From: Lancefieldella rimae ATCC 49626 | GTDB lineage: Bacteria > Actinomycetota > Coriobacteriia > Coriobacteriales > Atopobiaceae | DNA length: 64,000 bases | Reading direction: 5' to 3' | NCBI RefSeq assembly: GCF_000174015.1 | Contig: NZ_ACFE01000001.1 | Span: forward strand, 248,001 to 312,000 | Shown here: in pieces, positions 25,662 through 33,442 of the stretch | Layout of the letters: the number at the start of each line of letters is the position of its first letter | Position numbering within the stretch: the stretch's first letter is position 1 | The notes under the pieces: generated by a model | Seen by the model: the letters and a program-made list of their open reading frames with translations, nothing else | What the model was told of the DNA's origin: nothing | Databases searched by the model: none | Program-made: the position numbers and the translations under genes

Positions 25662-26968
25662 TACTTTTCTCCTTGAGGAGTCACAATGCCTTCCGCAAGC
25701 GTACGGCGACCTCCGACAAAGACGTCGGTAGCCACGCCGCAGAGCTTCTCGCCAATGAACGCGGAGTTCTTTGATTTGCTCTCAAAGTAGTCTTCGGTAA
25801 CGTCTATCTTGAGATTGGGATCAATAAGCGTAAGGTCCGCCGCACAGCCGGCTTCAAGACGTATGGGCTCAAGACGCAAAATCCGACGGGGATTTACCGC
25901 CATGAGCTCCACCAGGCGGGTCCATGAAAGTTTGTTTAATGCCACCATACGCGTCAGCATCAGCGGCAGTGACGTTTCAAGACCAATGGTGCCAAAGTAG
26001 GCAATCTCCCACTCGGTGTCCTTCTCGTGTGCCGCATGCGGTGCATGGTCAGTCACGATGCAGTCGATGGTGCCGTCAACAACGGCCTCTTGAAGCGCGC
26101 GCGCATCATCGGCTGTTCTGAGTGGCGGATTCATCTTCAGATTGGTGTTATAGGTGGTCGTGATGTCTTCCTCGTTTAAGAAGAGGTGGTGCGGACAAAC
26201 CTCGGCGGTAACCGGCAGCCCCTCAGCCTTTGCCTGACGCACCAAATCAGCACCGCGTGCCGTTGAGATATGGCAGATGTGCAAAGGACATCCCGTCAAG
26301 CGGCAGAGCTCAATGTCTCGGGAAATCTCCAACTCTTCTGCGAGTGCGGGCCAGCCAAACATGCCAAGGCGCGTACTGGCTCTCCCCTCGTTAATAACGC
26401 CGTTTGCGGAGAGGGACTCAACTTCGCAGTGAGCCGCCACGACGCGATTGAACTGCGAGACGTACTCCATGCAGGTGCGCATCATGCCGGCGCTCTGTAC
26501 GCCATGGCCATCATCGGAAAAGGCACAGGCGCCCTCCATGACCATGTCGCCAATCTCGGCCAAAGTCTCACCCTTTGATTCTTTGGTGAGAGCTCCGATG
26601 GGACGGATGTGTACAAGACCGACTTCTCGCCCATGATCAAGCTGATAGCGAATCTCCGCTCCGGTGTCTGTAACCGGATTGGTGTTAGGCATGGTAGCGA
26701 CATCGGTAAAGCCACCGTGGACCGCCGCCCGAGAACCCGTCTCGATGGTCTCTTTATATTCAAACCCAGGATCTCTAAAATGCACGTGCATATCAACAAG
26801 ACCCGGCACCAAATACTTGCCCGCAGCATCAATGACGCGGGCGTCTTTTGGCGTCGCAAGATCTTTTCCGATCTGAGCAATCTCTCCGTCTTCAATCAAA
26901 ACGTCACAGATATCATCAAGATGGAGCTGTGGGTCAATTGCGTGAGCAGCTTTAAGCAGATAGGCCAT
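25661..26968 (-). CDS. pyrC: Dihydroorotase
   Basis: Zinc amidohydrolase that cyclises carbamoyl-aspartate. The 435-residue protein (type I, Gram-positive) has DMHVHFRDPGFEYKE, containing the metal-binding HxH, plus AFSDDGHG, HICHISTARG and TDHAPHAAHEK. The ATG at 26968 follows GGAGGAG; it overlaps pyrB by 17 bases. All recognised metal ligands appear present, so it should be catalytically active and not a pseudo-dihydroorotase. Confidence 0.96.
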   Translation of the reverse strand: MAYLLKAAHAIDPQLHLDDICDVLIEDGEIAQIGKDLATPKDARVIDAAGKYLVPGLVDMHVHFRDPGFEYKETIETGSRAAVHGGFTDVATMPNTNPVTDTGAEIRYQLDHGREVGLVHIRPIGALTKESKGETLAEIGDMVMEGACAFSDDGHGVQSAGMMRTCMEYVSQFNRVVAAHCEVESLSANGVINEGRASTRLGMFGWPALAEELEISRDIELCRLTGCPLHICHISTARGADLVRQAKAEGLPVTAEVCPHHLFLNEEDITTTYNTNLKMNPPLRTADDARALQEAVVDGTIDCIVTDHAPHAAHEKDTEWEIAYFGTIGLETSLPLMLTRMVALNKLSWTRLVELMAVNPRRILRLEPIRLEAGCAADLTLIDPNLKIDVTEDYFESKSKNSAFIGEKLCGVATDVFVGGRRTLAEGIVTPQGEK

Positions 26969-27887
26969 CAGATTCTCCTCCAAGCAGTAGATACATTGCA
27001 GCCATACGAGTCAAAACACCGGCATTAACCTGATTGAGGATGCGCGAGCGAGCCGAGTCGGCAACCTCCGTATTAATCTCCATACCACGGTTCATGGGTC
27101 CCGGATGGCACACAATCGCTTCGGGCTTCATGAGGTTTGCGCGGCGCTCGTCAAGACCAAAGAGACGGTTGTACTCACGGCGAGAAGGAATGGCGGCACC
27201 TTCCATACGCTCAAGCTGCACGCGCAGCATGTATACGACATCCATCTCAGGAATGACTTCATCAAGATCAGCGGTCTGAGGACAACCAAACCACTCGGGA
27301 TCATCTACTTGGAACGTAGGAGGTCCCACAAGCGTTACCTCAGCACCCATGGTCTTGAGCGCCGGTGCAAGAGATCCTGCAACGCGGCTGTGCGACAGAT
27401 CGCCCACAATGGCAACCTTAAGGCCATCCAAATGTCCGAAGTTTTCACGAATGGTATAGAGGTCAAGCATGGCCTGTGTGGGGTGTTGATGTTTGCCGTC
27501 ACCTGCATTGATCACAATCGCGTCGGTGTTTTCCGTAATGCGCTGAGGCGTACCCGCCAGGCGCGCACGGCATACAAACATGTCTACGTTCATTGCATCG
27601 ATAGTTTGAATCGTGTCTGCAAGGCTCTCGCCTTTTACGACAGACGAGGTGGAACCACCCATATTCAAGCTGTCCGCCGAGAGGCGCTTCTCGGCCAGTT
27701 CAAACGAAGACCGCGTACGCGTTGAGGGCTCAAGGAAAAGGTTGACAATGGTACGTCCGCGAAGAGCGGGAACCTTTTTGATATCACGGTTATTGACGGC
27801 TTCAAATGCCTTTGCAGTATCCAGAATCTGAGTAATGTCATCGGCAGTCAGGCTGTTGGTATCAATAAGATGTTTAACTGACAGCAT
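26952..27887 (-). CDS. pyrB: Aspartate carbamoyltransferase, catalytic chain
   Basis: Condenses carbamoyl phosphate with aspartate. The 311-residue protein has the carbamoyl-phosphate loop STRTRSSFE, the SxxVKGES loop (SSVVKGESLADT) and HPTQAMLDLYT. No regulatory pyrI follows, as is usual in Gram-positives, so control is probably through PyrR. Starts immediately after the pyrR stop (TAAATG). Confidence 0.97.
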   Translation of the reverse strand: MLSVKHLIDTNSLTADDITQILDTAKAFEAVNNRDIKKVPALRGRTIVNLFLEPSTRTRSSFELAEKRLSADSLNMGGSTSSVVKGESLADTIQTIDAMNVDMFVCRARLAGTPQRITENTDAIVINAGDGKHQHPTQAMLDLYTIRENFGHLDGLKVAIVGDLSHSRVAGSLAPALKTMGAEVTLVGPPTFQVDDPEWFGCPQTADLDEVIPEMDVVYMLRVQLERMEGAAIPSRREYNRLFGLDERRANLMKPEAIVCHPGPMNRGMEINTEVADSARSRILNQVNAGVLTRMAAMYLLLGGESDGLSA

Positions 27888-28463
27888 TTACTCCATGCCC
27901 CCTTTAGCTTCATCGGTGTGGCGTTTGTCCCACACGCATACCTCATTTGTAGAGTCAATGGGTTCGACCTCAACGCGAACAATCTCCTCATGGGAAGACG
28001 GTACATTTTTGCCTACATAATCGGCGCGAATGGGAAGCTCGCGGTGGCCTCTGTCGACAATAACAGCCAACTGTACCGTTTTGGGACGACCATAATCCAT
28101 CAGAGCATCAAGGGCGGCTCGGATGGTGCGGCCGGTATAGAGTACGTCATCAACCAGTACGATATCACGACCGTTAATCTCAAAAGGAATATTGGTTGCA
28201 TGAAGCACCGGTGCAATGCTGCGCCGTACATCATCGCGATAAAAACTGATATCAAGCGAGCCAATCTGAGGCCGCTCTCCTTCAATTTTTTGGATTTCAT
28301 CAGCAAGTCGCATTGCAATGGTTTCACCGCGGCGGATGATACCCACCAACGCAATGTTTTTGGTGCCTTCGTTATGCTCAATGATTTCATGAGCAATGCG
28401 AGTAATGGCACGCGAGAGAGCCGCATCGTCCATGATAACGGCCTTGGGTATGGTTTGCTCCAT
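27888..28463 (-). CDS. pyrR: PyrR: pyr operon regulator / uracil phosphoribosyltransferase
   Basis: UMP-responsive RNA-binding regulator that also carries uracil phosphoribosyltransferase activity. The 191-residue protein has a PRT fold with the PRPP-binding loop VLVDDVLYTGRTIRAALDAL and the N-terminal MDDAALSRAITRIAHEIIE. The start ATG follows GAGGAGG, which begins directly after the T-run of a leader hairpin. First gene of pyrR-B-C-K-D-F. carAB and pyrE are not in this operon and must lie elsewhere. Confidence 0.95.
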   Translation of the reverse strand: MEQTIPKAVIMDDAALSRAITRIAHEIIEHNEGTKNIALVGIIRRGETIAMRLADEIQKIEGERPQIGSLDISFYRDDVRRSIAPVLHATNIPFEINGRDIVLVDDVLYTGRTIRAALDALMDYGRPKTVQLAVIVDRGHRELPIRADYVGKNVPSSHEEIVRVEVEPIDSTNEVCVWDKRHTDEAKGGME

Positions 28464-28474
28464 ATACCCTCCTC

Positions 28475-28545
28475 AAAAAAAGATGCCTGACCACCACGCG
28501 GCACAGACATCCCGGAAAGTATATAAAGTTCTTTTTTCTTTCGGG
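28475..28545 (-). promoter_or_regulatory. Candidate pyr leader attenuator
   Basis: In the pyrR leader an upstream stem (CCCGAAAG with CTTTCCGGG, arms at 28538-28545 and 28511-28519) is followed by a terminator stem GATGTCTG / CAGGCATC (arms at 28504-28511 and 28482-28489) and seven T. The T-run ends just before the pyrR ribosome-binding site. The two hairpins share only one base, so mutual exclusion is not evident, and I could not find a clear PyrR-binding loop. PyrR- or UMP-dependent attenuation is inferred. Confidence 0.6.
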
Positions 28546-28574
28546 TATCTCGTACCACGTTTAAAGACAGCAAG

Positions 28575-28583
28575 AGTGTAGCA
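28575..28583 (-). promoter_or_regulatory. Extended -10 element of the pyr operon
   Basis: TGC followed by TACACT on the minus strand, placing a start site about 105 nt upstream of pyrR and just before the leader hairpins. There is no strong -35. Confidence 0.4.
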
Positions 28584-28653
28584 TACGGACGCCATAATCC
28601 GACTGAAAATTCACAGAGAAGCTCTTATATTCATCACTTAGGGACATTCTCTG

Positions 28654-29760
28654 TCATGAGCGCTTGAGATGCTCGTATGCTTCGCAGACCTCATCTACCG
28701 GTCCAAGCATACGCTGCTTTCCCTTTTCAATCCAAATGGCACGGTCGCAAATTCTCTGGACCAAATCAATCGAGTGGCTCACGAGAAGAACGGTAACGTT
28801 GTTGGAAGAAATGAGATCCTTGATGCGCTTCTCGCATTTTTGCTGGAACAAGAAGTCACCTACCGAAAGCGTCTCGTCAACGATCAACACATCCGGCTCG
28901 GTAACGGTTGCAATGGCAAAGGCAATTCTCGCCACCATGCCTGAAGAGTAATTTTTGAGCGGCATATCCATAAAGCCCTCAAGCTCCGCAAAGCTCACGA
29001 TATCATCAAAATGCTCGTCAATAAATTCTTTTTTATAGCCCAAAAGCGCACCGTTAAGATAGATGTTCTCCTTAGCGGTCAGCTCCATATCAAAGCCGGC
29101 GCCAAGTTCAATAAGCGGCGCAATGGTTCCCATGACCTCACAGGATCCCTTTGTCGGTTCAAGAACGCCGGCAATGATTTTGAGCATCGTAGACTTGCCG
29201 GATCCGTTCGTGCCCACGAGGCCAAAGGCTTCTCCTCGCTTAACCTCAAAGCTAATGTCATCGAGGGCTCGAAACTCCTTGAAATTAAGCTCATGGTGGG
29301 CAAGGGCGATAAAGTACTCTTTCAAGGAATTGTATTGCTCGGACGCAATATTGAAAATTTCGCAGACATGATCGACTTTTACTACCGTCTGCGCGTCCTC
29401 GGAAGGAAGCGCGGGGCGCATGAAGTCATTTTCTCCGGCTACGACAACCCATGCCGTCACCGTTTGCGGATTGCCCTTAGGATCAAAAGCATCGATGTAG
29501 AGATGGTAGCGACCGGCCTCATCAAACGTATAGGTCCAGCTGGTGTCGGTAATGGAGCCTCCAAACTCATGCTCCGTCGTATCCCACCAACCGTCCTCCC
29601 AACAATCGTCTCGCGACCACACATAGTTGAAACGAAAGCCTTCAGGATTTGCGCCTTCGATACACGGAGTAGCAACAATGGGCTCGCCAACACGCACTTC
29701 ATAGGCGCTCAGTGACACCTTAACATCCCACGTTAGCTCTGGTTTACGTGAATTGCCCAT
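28654..29760 (-). CDS. Polysaccharide/teichoic-acid-export-type ABC ATPase with N-terminal beta-rich domain
   Basis: The ATPase half (from about residue 125 of 368) resembles Wzt/TagH/RfbE exporters. It has NSLKEYFIALAHH, EFRALDDISFEVKRGE, Walker A GTNGSGKST (183-191), signature YSSGM (271-275), Walker B VLIVDE (291-296) and the H-loop VSHS. TagH and Wzt proteins usually carry any extra domain at the C-terminus. Here an extra domain of about 110 residues sits at the N-terminus, rich in Trp, Tyr and Asp (FNYVWSRDDCWEDGWWD, WTYTFDEAGRYHLYI), like an Ig/triple-tyrosine beta-sandwich. Start ATG 29760 follows AGGAG; a longer upstream frame lacks a site. No permease is adjacent; a TagG/Wzm-like permease lies 13 kb away on the same strand. 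Confidence 0.85.
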   Translation of the reverse strand: MGNSRKPELTWDVKVSLSAYEVRVGEPIVATPCIEGANPEGFRFNYVWSRDDCWEDGWWDTTEHEFGGSITDTSWTYTFDEAGRYHLYIDAFDPKGNPQTVTAWVVVAGENDFMRPALPSEDAQTVVKVDHVCEIFNIASEQYNSLKEYFIALAHHELNFKEFRALDDISFEVKRGEAFGLVGTNGSGKSTMLKIIAGVLEPTKGSCEVMGTIAPLIELGAGFDMELTAKENIYLNGALLGYKKEFIDEHFDDIVSFAELEGFMDMPLKNYSSGMVARIAFAIATVTEPDVLIVDETLSVGDFLFQQKCEKRIKDLISSNNVTVLLVSHSIDLVQRICDRAIWIEKGKQRMLGPVDEVCEAYEHLKRS

Positions 29761-29851
29761 ATTGCTCCTACGATTACTCTCTCTCGACACAACTCTATCG
29801 AGTATAGACCATACCGACAAGAGCTGCCCATGAAGGTCTTTTGAGCATTTC

Positions 29852-30868
29852 TCAATGAAGATTCCTTACGGTATCTCGCACGATAAGCCGCCCCGGAATA
29901 CGAACGATCTCAGGCGTATATCCCGGTTTGCGCCCCAAGAGTGCATGTTCAAAGGCAGTGCGTCCGCGTTTAAGAAGGTCAAAGCGGATGGTTGTCAAAT
30001 TGCAATGCGGGATATACCCCTCAAGAGAATCATCAACGCCGACAACACTGACATCTTCCGGAACCCGAATGCCTCTATCTTGAAGCGCCGCAATAATACC
30101 GAGTGCCATCTGATCGTTTGCCGAATAAATTGCCGTCATTTCCGTATCGGCTGAAAGCTTGCATCCTATTTCGTAGCCGCTGTCTGCCAACCAATTACCC
30201 GCAAGGGGTTGCACCACCGGAAGGCCGAAATGCACGAGAGCGTCTTCCCAACCTTTTTGTCGGAAATTTGAATCGATTGAGTACGAAGGGCCTGCCACAA
30301 AACGGATATTTCTGTGGCCTGCGTTTTTCAAGTACTCAACAACCGTCCATGAACATCCATATTGATCCGACTCCACCGTTGTGCAGCACGGATGTTCATA
30401 CATGCTCAAAAGAACGGTTCCCATGCCGGGTTGCGGCTTAAATGAATCAAAATCAGATGCCATGAGACTCATGCTGATAATCATGCCGTCAACGGGAAGC
30501 TCGGTGATTTTGTGGGAAACGTCTTTTAGCGAAAGATTGTCGTCAACATTTTCAATCATGGTAATGGCATATCCGTGTTCGCGAGCAGCGGAGAGAATAC
30601 CGTCTACGGTGGCTAAGTTACCAAACTCACGCACATCATACAGGCAAAGTCCTACCGAGTTATACTGTCCACTTCTGAGGGAACGACCGGCAAAGTTTGG
30701 CCGAAATCCAAGCTTTGCCATGGCTGCTTGCACACGCACTCGTGTATCTTCGTTAACATTTGATAATCCATTCGCCACTCGAGAGACCGTCTGCTGCGAG
30801 ACACCCGCCTCCCGCGCAACATCTGCCATTGATATAGGGCGCTTTTTCTCAAGCGATCGTCTCGCCAT
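29852..30868 (-). CDS. LacI-family transcriptional regulator (probable gal regulator)
   Basis: Repressor of 338 residues with the LacI DNA-binding helix-turn-helix (SMADVAREAGVSQQTVSRVA, about 13-32) and the hinge region GFRPNFAGRSLRSGQ. A periplasmic-binding-protein-like effector domain follows (VDGMIISMSL, AIYSANDQMALGIIAALQD, VSVVGVDDS). Divergent from galM-galK-galT, so galactose or a galactoside is the most likely effector; this is inference from position. TTCGTTAACAT-like sites flank the divergent promoters and one lies inside this gene. Confidence 0.9.
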   Translation of the reverse strand: MARRSLEKKRPISMADVAREAGVSQQTVSRVANGLSNVNEDTRVRVQAAMAKLGFRPNFAGRSLRSGQYNSVGLCLYDVREFGNLATVDGILSAAREHGYAITMIENVDDNLSLKDVSHKITELPVDGMIISMSLMASDFDSFKPQPGMGTVLLSMYEHPCCTTVESDQYGCSWTVVEYLKNAGHRNIRFVAGPSYSIDSNFRQKGWEDALVHFGLPVVQPLAGNWLADSGYEIGCKLSADTEMTAIYSANDQMALGIIAALQDRGIRVPEDVSVVGVDDSLEGYIPHCNLTTIRFDLLKRGRTAFEHALLGRKPGYTPEIVRIPGRLIVRDTVRNLH

Positions 30869-30884
30869 GTGCTACCACCTCCGA

Positions 30885-31049
30885 ATGTTAACGAACCCAT
30901 AATAACAATGCGGTTGTTCATTATCAAAAATTTTCGTTGCGTTTGATATTGTGTACCGCTTGCAGTTCTCGACCGACCGCTTATCGAAAATATACCGCTG
31001 CACTCGAAAAAGATTCCGTTCACCGCAAAGTATTTGAGTACGTTAACAT
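30885..31049. promoter_or_regulatory. Divergent gal promoter region with repeated GTTAAC sites
   Basis: Between the LacI-type gene and galM, the 12-mer ATGTTAACGAAC (30885-30896) recurs in inverse orientation as GTACGTTAACAT (31038-31049). A third copy, TTCGTTAACATT, lies at 30749-30760 inside the regulator gene. Paired sites about 150 bp apart with an internal third suit a looping repressor. They do not match the classic LacI central-CG palindrome well, so the assignment is tentative. Confidence 0.4.
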
Positions 31050-31095
31050 CATGGCTATACTTGAGATATATACAGGTTATGTACTGGGAGGTGTC

Positions 31096-32178
31096 ATGAT
31101 TTCTCGCACATTATTTGGAACAACGCCCGATGGTCTTCTGGCATATACCTATACGCTTGCCGCCGGATCTCAAGAGGTTGTACTTACTGACTTTGGTGCT
31201 GCCATTACTTCAATATCCATTCCAGACGCCGCCGGCAAAAAAAGCGACATTGTTTTGGGCTTTGACAAACTGGAGGATTATTTTGACAATCCGGCTTGCT
31301 ACGGAATGACGGTGGGGCCTTCGGCCAACCGTACCGATAAAGCAGAAGTTCCTCTCGCCGGACACATCTATCATCTTCCAAAAAACGACGGGCCCACAAA
31401 GCAGAACAACCTTCACACTGATCTTGAACACGGTCTGCACAAACGTCTTTGGGATGCTGAAATTGACGAAGAGGCAAATTCCGTCGTATTTAGCCTCCGT
31501 CTTGACGACGGCACCTTTGGTCTTCCCGGCAACCGCTCTTTACACGCACGCTATACGCTTAAAGAAATACCTGAAGGAGCCGAGCTTCTTCTCACCTATA
31601 GCTGTACTTCAGATATGCCAACGCTGGTCAATATGACCAATCATACCTACTTTAATTTATCGGGACACGATCGCGGCACCGTACGCAATCATCTTGTTCA
31701 AATTACCGCAGATACCTACCTTCCCCTTCGCGAAGATTGCGTATCGCAAGGTGTTATGGCACCGGTTGCAGAAACTCCGTTTGACTTTAGAGCGCCAAAG
31801 TACATCGGAAAAGACATTGACGCCGATAACGAGCAAATCCACCGGGCTCATGGATATGACCACTGCTTCTGCATTGATGGATATACGCCACAGGGGGAGC
31901 CGCGTCTTGCGCTTCTCGCCACCGGAACAAAAGCAGAGCTCACTATTTTGCTCACAACTCCGGGAGCTCACTTCTACACCGGAAACTGGCTTGGCGATAT
32001 AAACGCCAAAGACGGAGCCGTTTACGGACCAAACGACGGCTTTGCTTTTGAGCCGGAATTCTATCCCGACTTTATCCATCATCCTTCATGGAGCCAATCA
32101 TGCTGTGACGCAGACCATCCGTATATAGAGTCGATCGTCTATCGTATCCGCCCGCGAGAAGAGCCCATGCGTTCATAA
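31096..32178 (+). CDS. galM: Aldose 1-epimerase (galactose mutarotase)
   Basis: Interconverts alpha and beta anomers of galactose to feed the Leloir pathway. The 360-residue protein shows the galactose-mutarotase beta-sandwich with TDFGAAITSISIPD, VGPSANRTDKAE (substrate Asn-Arg), MTNHTYFNLSGHD (catalytic His) and GFAFEPEFYPDFIHHPSW (catalytic Glu). The start ATG at 31096 follows GGGAGG; the open frame continues 53 codons upstream without a start signal. First gene of galM-galK-galT. Confidence 0.94.
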   Translation: MISRTLFGTTPDGLLAYTYTLAAGSQEVVLTDFGAAITSISIPDAAGKKSDIVLGFDKLEDYFDNPACYGMTVGPSANRTDKAEVPLAGHIYHLPKNDGPTKQNNLHTDLEHGLHKRLWDAEIDEEANSVVFSLRLDDGTFGLPGNRSLHARYTLKEIPEGAELLLTYSCTSDMPTLVNMTNHTYFNLSGHDRGTVRNHLVQITADTYLPLREDCVSQGVMAPVAETPFDFRAPKYIGKDIDADNEQIHRAHGYDHCFCIDGYTPQGEPRLALLATGTKAELTILLTTPGAHFYTGNWLGDINAKDGAVYGPNDGFAFEPEFYPDFIHHPSWSQSCCDADHPYIESIVYRIRPREEPMRS

Positions 32179-32233
32179 GCCGTGCGTACATGATTTGATT
32201 TTGGCATATCAGCCCCGTCGTAAAGGAATTTTT

Positions 32234-33442
32234 ATGACCCACCAGATTAGCCCGCGTCTCAGCAGTCGCCTCGAAGTTGCCAAGGCGCTTTTTGAAAAAC
32301 AATTTGGCACCCGTCAAACATATCTTGCCGTTCATGCTCCCGGTCGTTCGGAGATTGCCGGCAACCATACCGATCATGAGGGAGGTCACGTTATTGCAGG
32401 CGCACTCAATGTCTCAATTGACGGCATTGCAGCGCCCAATAACACCGATATGATCCGCGTGGCAAGTGAAGGATACGAATCCTTTGAAATTACCGTTTCT
32501 GAGCAAGAGAAGAATACGGACGAATATCTTTCAACCATCGGCATTACCCGCGGAATGCTTGTGGCACTGGTCAACCGGGGCTTTACCCCACGGGGATTTG
32601 ATATTGCACTTACCAGCACCGTTCCCGGAGGCGGCGGACTCTCTTCTTCTGCAGCCATTGAAGCGGCTTTGGGACGCGCCATGGAAGCGCTTTGGGAGGG
32701 CCCTGAACTCTCCCCCGTTGATTTGGCTCTTGCTTGCAAGTTCTCTGAAAATGAGTATTTTGGCAAGCCCAGCGGCCTTATGGATCAGCTTTCCGTTTGC
32801 ATGGGCGGCCTTGCGTTTATGGATTTTGAAGATCCCGCAGCTCCTAAGACTGCCAAACTTGACTATAACTTTGAGGACTACGGATATGCGTTGTGTCTTA
32901 TTGACGTTGGCTCCGATCATGTTCTCTTTACCGATGAATACGCCGCCGTTCCCGTTGAAATGCAGAAAGTAGCCGCCGAGTTTGGAAAAGCGCGTCTCTG
33001 TGAAGTAGACTCCAAAAACTTTAACGATCGCGTCGTAGAGCTTCGCGAGAAACTGGGAGATCGAGCCTTACTTCGCGCCATTCACTACTGGTACGAAAAT
33101 GACCTTGTCGATAAGCGCTGGAGTGCACTTACCCACGCAGACATTCGTGAGTTTCTTTCTCTTACCCGTGCATCCGGCGCGAGTTCTGCCATGTATTTAC
33201 AAAATGTTTCCACTGCCGGCAGCTTCCAGCCCGCCATGCTTGCTCTCGGCCTTGCCGAGCATATATTGGACGGTCGCGGAGCTCTACGCATCCACGGAGG
33301 CGGCTTTGGCGGCTCCGTCCAGTGCTTCGTGCCGCTTGATATTGTCGAGACCTTTACAGAGGAGATGAACACTTGGTTTGGCGACAACGCATGTCAGCGC
33401 TACGCAATCTCTGAGGAAGGAGCTTGGGCACAATGGCTGTAA
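32234..33442 (+). CDS. galK: Galactokinase
   Basis: GHMP-family kinase making galactose 1-phosphate. The 402-residue protein has the substrate-binding GRSEIAGNHTDHEGGHV (a variant of GRVNLIGEHTDY seen in Coriobacteria and Clostridia), the ATP loop PGGGGLSSSAAIEAALG and C-terminal RIHGGGFGGSVQCF. Start ATG follows AAAGGA; an in-frame start 13 codons earlier is less likely. It overlaps galT by ten bases. Confidence 0.95.
   Translation: MTHQISPRLSSRLEVAKALFEKQFGTRQTYLAVHAPGRSEIAGNHTDHEGGHVIAGALNVSIDGIAAPNNTDMIRVASEGYESFEITVSEQEKNTDEYLSTIGITRGMLVALVNRGFTPRGFDIALTSTVPGGGGLSSSAAIEAALGRAMEALWEGPELSPVDLALACKFSENEYFGKPSGLMDQLSVCMGGLAFMDFEDPAAPKTAKLDYNFEDYGYALCLIDVGSDHVLFTDEYAAVPVEMQKVAAEFGKARLCEVDSKNFNDRVVELREKLGDRALLRAIHYWYENDLVDKRWSALTHADIREFLSLTRASGASSAMYLQNVSTAGSFQPAMLALGLAEHILDGRGALRIHGGGFGGSVQCFVPLDIVETFTEEMNTWFGDNACQRYAISEEGAWAQWL

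Noticed and set aside
28464-28583. Bacillus-type PyrR binding loop
   Set aside because: I looked for the conserved purine-rich loop before each terminator and did not find a convincing match, so only a generic attenuator is reported.
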